NCBI GenBank assembly: GCA_958295725.1
Contig: OY282368.1
Coordinates: 930,001 to 994,000, forward strand
Length of the DNA: 64,000 nucleotides
Reading direction: 5' to 3'
From: an uncultured Alphaproteobacteria bacterium
GTDB lineage: Bacteria > Pseudomonadota > Alphaproteobacteria > UBA2966
In this document: in pieces, positions 18,016 to 25,555 of the stretch
Layout: each line of letters starts with the position of its first letter
Numbering within the stretch: the first letter of the stretch is position 1
Position numbers and translations under genes: made by a program
Notes under the pieces: model-generated
Database searches by the model: none
The model's input: only the letters and a program-made list of their open reading frames with translations
Told to the model about the DNA's origin: nothing

Positions 18016-18575
18016 GCGCCGCTTCCCCTGGTCGTCGCCCGGCCGTCCCCTCTCTCCCGCCGCCGGCCCAGCAGCAGCAGCACGCCGATGCCGGCCGTGA
18101 AGATCACGGTGAGCTCGCCCAGGGTGTCGTAGCCCCGGTAGCTCGCCAGCACCGCCGTCACGACATTGGGCACGCCCGTCTCCGGGAGCGAGCGCTCGAG
18201 GTAGTAGGGCGCCACGTGCCGGTTGGGCGGGGCCGCGGCATCGCCGAACGCCGGCATGTCCCAGGTGCCGTAGATCAGCATGGCGCCGGTGATGAACGTC
18301 ACGACCAGCGGCAGCAGCGGCGTGTGCATGGGGACCCTCTCCCGGCTCGTCGTCAGCGCCAGCGTGCCCAGCATGAGGATCGTGGCGATGCCGGCGCCGA
18401 CGGCCGCCTCCGTGAAGGCCACGTCGACGGCGTCGAGGATGACGAAGATCGACGCCATCAGCAGGCTGTAGATGCCGCTCAGCATGACGACGCCGAACAG
18501 GTTCCGCAGCCGCACGATCGCCAGCGCGATGACGGCCAGGAACGCCAGCAGCACGATGTTGACTAGGGCTTCGAT
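18012..18575 (-). CDS. MbhD/MbhE-like (MrpA C-terminal) antiporter subunit
   Basis: The first half (LAIVRLRNLFGVVMLSGIYSLL, AFTEAAVGAGIATILMLG) is the DUF4040/MbhD module. The second half (PNVVTAVLASYRGYDTLGELTVIFTAGIGVLLLL) is MbhE-like. Both modules are normally fused at the end of MrpA. The start is unclear. No ATG fits, since the in-frame ATG at 18740 would add a shadow of mrpG. The best ribosome site (GGGGAGG) is spaced for an ATC codon at 18575, overlapping the end of mrpG by 13 nt. The alternative is GTG at 18554, with no ribosome site. Confidence 0.8.
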   Translation of the reverse strand: MEALVNIVLLAFLAVIALAIVRLRNLFGVVMLSGIYSLLMASIFVILDAVDVAFTEAAVGAGIATILMLGTLALTTSRERVPMHTPLLPLVVTFITGAMLIYGTWDMPAFGDAAAPPNRHVAPYYLERSLPETGVPNVVTAVLASYRGYDTLGELTVIFTAGIGVLLLLGRRRERGDGRATTRGSGA

Positions 18576-18907
18576 GGCGGCGCCTCCCCGGACTTTCCGG
18601 GCGCGTCCGTGGTGAGCGGCTTCAGCCCGGCGTACCACGCGGTCTTGATCAGCGCGTGCGTCGCCGAGGGCCCGGTCATGAACAGGAAGAACAGGATGAG
18701 AGCGAGCTTCGCGGACACGAGCGTCGGTCCCGCCAGGCACATGAGACCGGCGAGGATCAGCCAGGCGCCCATCGTGTCGGTGACGCCGGCGGCGTGCATC
18801 CGCGTATAGAAGTCCGGCAGCCGCAGCATCCCGATCCCGCCGATCACCGAGAACACGGCGCCGGCGCCGAGCAGGATCCAGGCCAGGACGTCGAGGATGC
18901 CGTCCAT
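18563..18907 (-). CDS. mrpG: Mrp-type antiporter subunit G
   Basis: 114 residues, three helices, with the family segment GGIGMLRLPDFYTRMHAAGVTDTMGAWLI split across helices 1 and 2. MrpG is a small membrane subunit. Its ATG overlaps the mrpF stop (ATGA). Its own TAG lies inside the start region of the MbhD/E-like gene. Confidence 0.92.
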   Translation of the reverse strand: MDGILDVLAWILLGAGAVFSVIGGIGMLRLPDFYTRMHAAGVTDTMGAWLILAGLMCLAGPTLVSAKLALILFFLFMTGPSATHALIKTAWYAGLKPLTTDAPGKSGEAPPSKP

Positions 18908-19257
18908 CACCGGGCCGGGTCTCGCGCCGCCGTCGCGTCGGGCCCGTCCGCGCCCGGGCGCTCCGCTTCCGTGGGGCCGGGCGCGTCTTCGAGGTGGGAG
19001 GCGAGACCGAGGCTCCCGTACTTGTAGAACTTGAGCACGGCGATGGCGCCGACGAAGTTGATCAGCGCGTAGAGCAGCGCGATGTCCAGGAAATCCGGCC
19101 GTCCGAAGAGGAACCCCACCACGGCGACGAGCAGCGTCGTCTTGGTCGATACCATGCTGACCGCCAGAATGCGGTCGAACGTCGTCGGTCCGCGCAGCGC
19201 CCGGGCCAGCGCCAGCGCCATGGTCAGGAGGACGGCGACGGTAACGAAGGCCAGCAT
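18907..19257 (-). CDS. mrpF: Mrp-type antiporter subunit F
   Basis: 116 residues. Three helices cover residues 1-75 with the typical GPTTFDRILAVSMVSTKTTL and FGRPDFLDIALLYALINFVG. The extra tail of about 35 residues is rich in Ala, Gly, Pro and Asp and has no known role. Start and stop overlap neighbours by ATGA. Confidence 0.9.
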   Translation of the reverse strand: MLAFVTVAVLLTMALALARALRGPTTFDRILAVSMVSTKTTLLVAVVGFLFGRPDFLDIALLYALINFVGAIAVLKFYKYGSLGLASHLEDAPGPTEAERPGADGPDATAARDPAR

Positions 19258-19733
19258 CAGGCCGCGCCCTCGAGCTTCGAGACGCGGCCGTCCATGGCGC
19301 CCGTCGCGAGGTCTTCGGCCGAGGCACGCGTCAGCGCGTGGACCGTGATCTCGCCGTCCTCGAGTTCGACGGAAATCGTGCCCGGCGTCAGCGTGATCGA
19401 GTTGGCATGGATGACCTGGCCCAGCTCGGTGCGCTGGCTCGGCTTCACGGTCACCACGTTCGGGGCGATCGGGTCGCCGACGCCGAGGATGGTCCGCGCC
19501 ACGTCGAAGTTGGACTTGACGATCTGGACGAGGAGCCAGATCCAGTAGGCGGGAATACGCCAGGTCAGGTGAACGGGGTGGCTCTCGTGGTCGATGACGT
19601 CCATGCGCAGCGCGATACCGACCGCGACGGCGACGGACAGGACGCCGAGGGATATCGGCAGGGCCGTGAAGTAGCCGGACAACAACAGCCACGCGCCGAA
19701 GAGAATCGCGGTCAGGCTGATCGCATGAAGCAC
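19257..19733 (-). CDS. mrpE: Mrp-type antiporter subunit E
   Basis: 158 residues with the MrpE pattern: two N-terminal hydrophobic segments, WRIPAYWIWLLVQIVKSNFDVAR, and a cytoplasmic part containing NSITLTPGTISVELEDGEITVHAL. I chose GTG at 19733, because GGGAGGGGAG lies about 7 bases upstream and the segment before it is low-complexity Arg/Gly. This is the first gene of the ten-gene antiporter operon, reading leftward to 12284. A 232-bp gap separates it from the divergent GST gene. Confidence 0.88.
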   Translation of the reverse strand: MLHAISLTAILFGAWLLLSGYFTALPISLGVLSVAVAVGIALRMDVIDHESHPVHLTWRIPAYWIWLLVQIVKSNFDVARTILGVGDPIAPNVVTVKPSQRTELGQVIHANSITLTPGTISVELEDGEITVHALTRASAEDLATGAMDGRVSKLEGAA

Positions 19734-19965
19734 GGTGTCACTCCCCTCCCGCCCGGTGTCTTCTCGCCGGGTGGCGCCGCGCCATCCTCGGTGTGGGCCG
19801 CTTTCCCGAGGCCGCTCCGGCAACTATATCGCGACCGGACCCGATCCGGCAAAAATGCCGTGTGGCGGCCCGTCGTGTCGAGTCGCGGTCCTTCTCGTTC
19901 CCGTGGCATGATCGCGACGCCGCGACCGCGACCGTGAACCCGGCGGACCGGACCTGGACGGACAG

Positions 19966-20577
19966 ATGATACTGATCGGCCGCTACCGTTCTCCCTTCAC
20001 CCGTCGCGTCGCCGTCACGATGCGGCTCCTGGGCCTCGGGTACGAGCATCGGCCCGTCAAACCGTGGCCGACCAACGAGGAACTCCTGCCCATGAACCCT
20101 CTGGGGCGCGTGCCGATCCTGATTCTCGACGACGGAGAAGCGCTGTGGGAAAGCGGGTACATCTTGGAGTATCTGGACGAGTTGGTGGGACCGGCGCGCG
20201 CCCTGACGCCGGCGTCGGGTCCCGAACGGCTCGCCGTCCGCAAGGTCGTCCATTGGGCGATGGGGACCCAGGAGAAGGTGGTCCTCGCCAACCACGAACG
20301 CTACCGCCGCCCCGACGGGTACGTCGAACGGGCCTGGATCGACCGCTGCGAGAATCAGGCGGCGGCGGGCCTCGCCGAGCTCGACAGGTTCGAGCCGGGG
20401 CCGTGGCTCGCCGGGACCGCCATCACCCAGGCCGACGTCACCCTGGGAGTCCTCTGCGGCCACGTCGCCCTGACCTGCCCCGAGCTCATGCCCGAGGGGC
20501 GCTATCCCAACCTCGATACGCTCTCCGCCGCCTGCGACGCGCTCCCCGCCTTCGCCGACACCGTTCCCGACTTCTGA
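19966..20577 (+). CDS. Glutathione S-transferase family protein
   Basis: 203 residues. The N-terminal thioredoxin-like domain has RYRSPFTRRVAVTMRLLGL and the cis-Pro motif GRVPILIL, then ESGYILEYLDEL, as in GSTs. The C-terminal helical domain contains LAGTAITQADVTLGVL, the usual N-capping box. The active residue is likely Ser or the adjoining N-terminal region. The substrate is unknown. It reads divergently from mrpE and is followed by the 46-bp repeat array. Confidence 0.88.
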   Translation: MILIGRYRSPFTRRVAVTMRLLGLGYEHRPVKPWPTNEELLPMNPLGRVPILILDDGEALWESGYILEYLDELVGPARALTPASGPERLAVRKVVHWAMGTQEKVVLANHERYRRPDGYVERAWIDRCENQAAAGLAELDRFEPGPWLAGTAITQADVTLGVLCGHVALTCPELMPEGRYPNLDTLSAACDALPAFADTVPDF

Positions 20578-20702
20578 ACCGGATTCGTCGTCCCGTTCCG
20601 GTTCGGGAACAATATAGGAACGGTTACGGAGCGAGTCAAGCGGAAAATTCCATGATGGAGAAAAAATGTTCCACATTGTGATTTGATTTGACCGCCGGTC
20701 GG

Positions 20703-21510
20703 GGGATCCGCACGATCCGCACACCCTCCGGGGGGCGAACCCGGCGCGGCGATCCGCACAATCCGCACACCCTCCGGGGGGCGAACCCGGCGCGGCGACC
20801 CGCACAATCCGCACACCCTTCGGGGGTCGAGCCCGGCGTGGCGATCCGCACAATCCGCACACCCTTCGGGGGTCGAGCCCGGCGCGGCGATCCGCACGAT
20901 CCGCACACCCTCCGGGGGTCGAGCCCGGCGTGGCGTCCGCACGATCCGCACACCCTCCGGGGGTCGAGCCCGGCGTGGCGATCCGCACAATCCGCACACC
21001 CTTCGAGGGTCGAACCCGGCGTGGCGATCCGCACGATCCGCACACTCTCCGGGGGTCGAACCCGGCGTGGCGATCCGCACGATCCGCACACCCTTCGAGG
21101 GTCGAACCCGGCGCGGCGATCCGCACAATCCGCACACTCTCCGGGGGTCGAACCCGGCGCGGCGTCCGCACGATCCGCACACCCTTCGAGGGTCGAGCCC
21201 GGCGCGGCGATCCGCACAATCCGCACACCCTCCGGGGGTCGATCCCGGCGTGGCGTCCGCACGATCCGCACACCCTTCGGGGGTCGAACCCGGCGCGGCG
21301 TCCGCACGATCCGCACACCCTTCGGGGGTCGATCCCGGCGTGGCGATCCGCACGATCCGCACACCCTCCGGGGGTCGAGCCCGGCGCGGCGATCCGCACG
21401 ATCCGCACACCCTTCGAGGGTCGAGCCCGGCGTGGCGATCCGCACGATCCGCACACCCTTCGAGGGTCGAGCCCGGCGTGGCAATCCGCACAATCCGCAC
21501 ACCGTCGGAC
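20703..21510. repeat. 46-bp tandem repeat array, about 17.8 units
   Basis: Seventeen full units and one partial unit follow head to tail without spacers. Thirteen are 46 bp and four (starting CGTCC instead of CGATCC) are 45 bp. Each unit has RATCCGCAC twice, then ACCCTYCGRGGGT, then GGGTCGARCCCGGCGYGG. ACCCT-TCG-AGGGT can fold as a hairpin, and the overlapping GGGTCGARCCC can fold as an alternative one. Changes keep pairing or wobble. No frame has stops, but the 46-bp length shifts frame every unit, so a protein is unlikely. It fills most of the gap between the GST gene and the glutamine synthetase-like gene. Confidence 0.95.
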
Positions 21511-21972
21511 CCTGCGGAGCGTTCCAGATCAAACCACTATATGTTGTATTTTCTGTGTCATGAATATCGATATATGGTATCGTCGAGGGGGTTGTAGAGG
21601 CGATCCTCGCCGAGTCGCGGGACTATGGCCCCCCTCCCGACTTCCCCCCTGACCAAGGGGGAGAAGTATGAACGGATCCGGCAGATGAACCCCGGCTCGG
21701 CACCCCACCGACCGCGCGGCCGACGAGTTCTCGACGTCCCGCGTGTAGCGAACCAGGACACGCACTTGCGCGTGGGCGCGATGGCGTCTACCTTCGGCGC
21801 TCCCGGGCCGACGAAGCCTTCTCGCCGTGGATGCCTCCCATGGACAGGCGGTTCTCCACGTTCATCGGCGGACTTTCACGGGTAGGCAGGTCGGGGTTTG
21901 ACCCCGACGCCGTCAAGCTGGAATAAAGTGGCCGCGCGACGACGTTCGTCGGCGTCAAGCAACGGGGAGACC
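21511..21972. other. Intergenic region after the repeat array
   Basis: Holds an AT-rich stretch (about 21520-21585) and an imperfect hairpin, CTTCCCCC (21641-21648) with GGGGGAGAAG (21657-21666). No gene is convincing. Short frames here lack ribosome sites. The promoter of the glutamine synthetase-like gene should lie here, but I see no clear boxes. Confidence 0.5.
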
Positions 21973-23406
21973 ATGGCGGACAGGATTTATCCGGCCTCGA
22001 TGGAAGAGGCGATCCCCGACCCCGGGCGGGTCGAGGAAGTGCGCAGGGAGCTCGAGTCGAAGGGCGTCAAGTACCTGTTCATCAACTGGATCGATCTGCT
22101 CGGACAGCCCAAGACCAAACCGACGCCCTTGAGCGAGCTGAAGGCGTGGTGCGAGGGCCGGGGTCCGCAGTTCGCCGTCCACTCGGTCTCCATGGCGCCG
22201 GAGAGGGGCCCGGCGGACCCCGACCAGATTGCCATTCCCGATCTCGACAGCCTCGTCGTCTGCCCCTGGGACAGGTCCTGCGCCTGGATGTTCGCCGACC
22301 TCTACCTCGAGGGCGAGCCCTACGACGTCTGCCCGCGCCTCGCCCTGAAGCGCCAGGTCCAGGCGGCGGCCGACGCCGGTTATCGGTTCATGGCCGGGCT
22401 CGAGCCGGAATTCATCGTCATGAGATACGACGAGTTCGGGCAGCCGGTGAAGGCGTTCGACAACGATCCCCATCCCTCGACGGGCGGCGTCCGTCCCGCG
22501 CGCCAGGCCTGGGGCTACGACACCGAAGCGTCGATCGATTCGCTGCCGTACATGCGCGAGCTCATCGACGCCCTCGTCGAGCTCGACTGGGACCTGCACG
22601 ACACGGTCGCCGAGGGCGCCTATTCCCAGTTCGAGCTGGACTTCGGCTACGCCGATCTCGTCACGTCCGCCGACCGCCTGACGCTGCTGCGCGTGATCCT
22701 GAAGGAGATCGCCAAGAAGCACGGCATGTTCGTCACCTTCATGACCAAGCCGACCCAGGGCGACTGGCGCAACGCGGCGCACGTCAACTTCAGCGCCCAG
22801 AGCGTCGACGCGCCGGGCGTCAACCTGTTCGGCGAGCGAGGTGGACCGTGGAAGGATATCGTCTGGAACGCCGTCGCCGGCATCATGGGGCACGGCGAGT
22901 CGCTGACGGCGATGACCTGTCCGACGGTCACGTCCTACAAGGGGTTCGTCGGAACCGCCCGTGGCTTCGAGGGCGGCGTGCTGACCTGGGCGCCGACGCA
23001 CGTGTCCTACGGCATGAACAACCGTTCGGCCATGCTGCGGATGCCGCAGAACCGCAAGGCGATCGAGAACCGGGCCTGCGACATGGCGATGAACTTCTAC
23101 TTCGGCCTGACCATGACCGCCGCGTGCGCGTTGCAGGGTATGGAGTCCGGAGCGCGGCCGCCCGGACCGCCCACCAACGAGACGCTCTACGACGTGCCGG
23201 AGGAGAAGTGGGAGGAGTACGGCATCCGGCCGCTGCCCAAGACGCTGAAGCACGCGGTCGAGGCGTTCGACCGGGACCCGCTGGCCAAGCGGATCCTGGG
23301 TCCGACCATGCACGGCTGCTACAGCCGCTACAAGCACGACGAGTGGGACCGCTTCCACGAGCACGTCACCGAGTGGGAGGTTCGGGAATACCTGAGGTTC
23401 TTCTAG
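21973..23406 (+). CDS. Glutamine synthetase family protein
   Basis: 477 residues. An N-terminal beta-grasp part begins at LESKGVKYLFINWIDLLGQPKTK. The catalytic domain shows GLEPEFIV (metal-binding Glu), AAHVNFSAQS, and the late NNRSAMLRMP loop. Similar sequences are annotated as glutamine synthetase-like or gamma-glutamylamide synthetases acting on amines, so the true amino acceptor is unclear. ATG 21973 follows GGGGAGACC; a longer in-frame start at 21898 lacks a ribosome site. It is followed after 25 bp by a MetX-like hydrolase, probably co-transcribed. Confidence 0.85.
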   Translation: MADRIYPASMEEAIPDPGRVEEVRRELESKGVKYLFINWIDLLGQPKTKPTPLSELKAWCEGRGPQFAVHSVSMAPERGPADPDQIAIPDLDSLVVCPWDRSCAWMFADLYLEGEPYDVCPRLALKRQVQAAADAGYRFMAGLEPEFIVMRYDEFGQPVKAFDNDPHPSTGGVRPARQAWGYDTEASIDSLPYMRELIDALVELDWDLHDTVAEGAYSQFELDFGYADLVTSADRLTLLRVILKEIAKKHGMFVTFMTKPTQGDWRNAAHVNFSAQSVDAPGVNLFGERGGPWKDIVWNAVAGIMGHGESLTAMTCPTVTSYKGFVGTARGFEGGVLTWAPTHVSYGMNNRSAMLRMPQNRKAIENRACDMAMNFYFGLTMTAACALQGMESGARPPGPPTNETLYDVPEEKWEEYGIRPLPKTLKHAVEAFDRDPLAKRILGPTMHGCYSRYKHDEWDRFHEHVTEWEVREYLRFF

Positions 23407-23431
23407 CGCCGGCGCGGCGGGAGGCCTTTCG

Positions 23432-24448
23432 ATGAGCGACCACGAAGTCTTCGAGGCGGGCGACGTCGTCCTGCAAAACGGCATCACGTTGCGGAACGCC
23501 CGGCTCGCGTACAAGACCCACGGCGCCCTGAACCCCGAGGGGAGCAACGCGATCGTCTACCCGACGCGGTACGGCGGCGCGCACGTCGACAACGAGTTCC
23601 TCATCGGCGAGGGGATGGCGCTCGATCCGTCGAAGTACTTCATCGTCGTGCCCAACAAGTTCGGCAACGGGGTGTCCTCGTCGCCCTCGAACACGCCGGC
23701 GCCGTTCAACGGCCCCAGGTTCCCGCGCGTGACCGTCCACGACAACGTGATCCAGCAGCACCGGCTGATGACGGAAGTCCTCGGCGTGAAGAAGATCGCG
23801 CTCGCCGTCGGCTGGTCGATGGGCGCCATGCAGGTCTATCAGTGGGCCTGTCTCTATCCCGACATGGTGGAGCGGCTGGCCCCGCTCGCGGGCGCCGCCC
23901 GCTGCGCCAGACACAACTTCGTCTTCCTCGAAGGAGTGAAGGCGGCGCTGACGGCGGACGCGGAGTTCCGGAACGGCTGGTACGAGAAGCCGCCGCTGAC
24001 CGGCTTGCGCGCCATGGGCCGCGTATGGGCGGGCTGGGCCCTCTGCCAGACGTGGTACCGCGAGGAGATGTACAAGTCGCTCGGCTATTCCTCCCTCGAC
24101 GATTTCCTCATCGCCTATTGGGAGGGAATGTTCCTGCAACGGGAGCCGAACGACCTCCTCGCCATGATCGACACCTGGCAGCAGGCGGACATCGGCGCCA
24201 ACGACGCCTTCGGCGGCGACTTCGAAAAGGCGCTCGGCGCCATCGCCGCCCGGACCTTCGTGATGCCGGGCCAGACCGACATGTACTTTCCGCCGGAAGA
24301 CGGCGAGTACGAGGCCGCGCACATCCCGAACGCCGAGTTCCGTCCCATCCCGTCGCTGTGGGGACACTACGCGGGCGGCGGCAAGGATCCCACCGGCGCC
24401 GACACCGGGTTCATCGACGAGTCGCTGAAGGAACTGCTGGCCTCGTAG
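23432..24448 (+). CDS. MetX-like alpha/beta hydrolase
   Basis: 338 residues, alpha/beta-hydrolase fold of the homoserine acetyltransferase (MetX) branch. The nucleophile elbow is GWSMG (127-131, Ser129). The acid is likely the Asp in PGQTDMYFPPED, and the His is in LWGHYAGGG near the C-terminus. Sequences of this branch include acyltransferases and hydrolases, so homoserine as substrate is not assured. It lies downstream of the glutamine synthetase-like gene, which hints at a shared amide or amine pathway. Confidence 0.8.
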   Translation: MSDHEVFEAGDVVLQNGITLRNARLAYKTHGALNPEGSNAIVYPTRYGGAHVDNEFLIGEGMALDPSKYFIVVPNKFGNGVSSSPSNTPAPFNGPRFPRVTVHDNVIQQHRLMTEVLGVKKIALAVGWSMGAMQVYQWACLYPDMVERLAPLAGAARCARHNFVFLEGVKAALTADAEFRNGWYEKPPLTGLRAMGRVWAGWALCQTWYREEMYKSLGYSSLDDFLIAYWEGMFLQREPNDLLAMIDTWQQADIGANDAFGGDFEKALGAIAARTFVMPGQTDMYFPPEDGEYEAAHIPNAEFRPIPSLWGHYAGGGKDPTGADTGFIDESLKELLAS

Positions 24449-24462
24449 CGCTCGTCTGCTTC

Positions 24463-24594
24463 TTACTCCTTCCCATCCTTGTCCGCCGGCCCCATCAGGT
24501 GCCCCAGGATGCGGTCCACCTTCGTTTCCAGACGGTCGATCTTGTCCGCGTTCCTGGAGACGTCCTCTTTCAGGGAATCGATTTCGGAATGATA
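24463..24594 (-). pseudogene. C-terminal half of an IS1595-interrupted small coiled-coil protein
   Basis: The minus-strand frame after the target site reads SLKEDVSRNADKIDRLETKV, then DRILGHLMGPADKDGKE and a stop. Removing the 2435-bp element and one copy of the 8-bp target duplication joins it in frame to the half at 27030-27203. The result is a 95-residue protein with one membrane span and a C-terminal coiled coil. This half has no start of its own. Confidence 0.75.
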
Positions 24595-24604
24595 AGTTAG
24601 GGGC

Positions 24605-24633
24605 TTGACACCGGATGATTGAGTGATTACATA
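24605..24633 (+). promoter_or_regulatory. Transposase promoter at the left inverted repeat
   Basis: TTGACA (24605-24610), 17 bp, TACATA (24628-24633), then AAGGAGG before ATG 24655. The -35 box lies at the inner edge of the inverted repeat, so transposase binding there could repress it. Confidence 0.6.
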
Positions 24634-24654
24634 TGGTTGGCAAGGAGGCCAACC

Positions 24655-25555
24655 ATGAACCTGATTACCGTCTTTCGCCGCTTCCCCGACCAGCAATCCT
24701 GCATCGAACACCTCGAAGACATCCGCTGGGGCGATGATCCCCATTGCCCATTATGCGGCGCCGCGCATGTGGCCCGCAAGTGCGACGGCGACCGCGTGGG
24801 CCGTTGGAATTGCCATGACTGCAAGGCCAGCTTCAACGTACTGTCCGGGACCATCTTCGAGAAGACGCGCATTCCCCTTCAGAAGTGGTTCTTGGGCATC
24901 GCGCTGATGGTCAACGCCAAGAAGAGCCTGTCAAGCCATCAACTGGCCCGCGACGCGGACTTGACTCAGCCGACGGCGCTTTACATGCAGCAGCGCATCC
25001 GGGCCGCCATGGCCGCGGAGCAGGCTCCCTTGCTGCAAGGCATCGTCGAGGCCGACGAAACCTATGTCGGCGGCAAGCCGCGCAAGCGCAACCGGCGCGC
25101 CGGCAAGAATCCCCCCCCCCCCCCCCCCCCCCCCGCATAATCCGCGCGGACGCGGCACACGCAAGACCCCGATAATCGGCGCTGTCGAGCGCGGCGGCAA
25201 CGTCGCCGCGCGCGTTGCCGACGACCTGACCGGGAAGGGGATTCTCCGGTTCATCAAGGACACCGTAGACTCGCGCGGGTCAGTTCTGATCACCGACGAA
25301 TACCGCGCCTATCGCGCCGTCCGCCCCACCATCGCCCATGCCGTCGTCAACCATGGCGAGACCTACGCCGACGGCGCCACCCACACCAACACCATCGAGG
25401 GCTTTTGGGCGCTTCTCAAGCGCGCCTGGTACGGCTCGCACCACCACTACAGCAAGACCTTCACGCCGTTGTTCGTCGCCGAGTCGGCGTGGAAGTACAA
25501 CCATCGCCACGACGACAACGCCTTCGGCTCGTTCCTTCGGGGGGCGATGGCATGA
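24655..25555 (+). pseudogene. IS1595 transposase, frameshifted at a C24 tract
   Basis: The N-terminal part has the IS1595 zinc ribbon (CPLC and CHDC), then a helical region and the first catalytic motif IVEADETYVGGK. A run of 24 C (25111-25134) follows codon AAT and leads to a stop at 25138. The rest of the enzyme continues in the next frame: RGRGTRKTPIIGAVERGG, ITDEYRAY, then HTNTIEGFWALLKR and a WKYNHR motif. The tract would need 23 (or 20, 26) C to be in frame. It is therefore off in this sequence, but one slip from on; a sequencing error in the homopolymer is also possible. Confidence 0.85.

Noticed and set aside
19738..21456. Long minus-strand reading frame with Arg/Pro/Gly-rich repeats through the array
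   Set aside because: All frames are open because the unit has no stop codon. The 46-bp period rotates the frame and no ribosome site or domain is present.
20703..21510. CRISPR-like array
   Set aside because: Units are contiguous 45-46 bp copies with no unique spacers, and no cas genes are present.
20703..21510. tRNA T-arm-like GGGTCGAACCC motifs as degenerate tRNA genes
   Set aside because: Only an arm-like hairpin is present; no acceptor, D or anticodon stems can be formed in a 46-bp unit.
21529..21765. Small minus-strand frame upstream of the glutamine synthetase-like gene
   Set aside because: It lies over an imperfect hairpin with no ribosome site or homologue I recognise.
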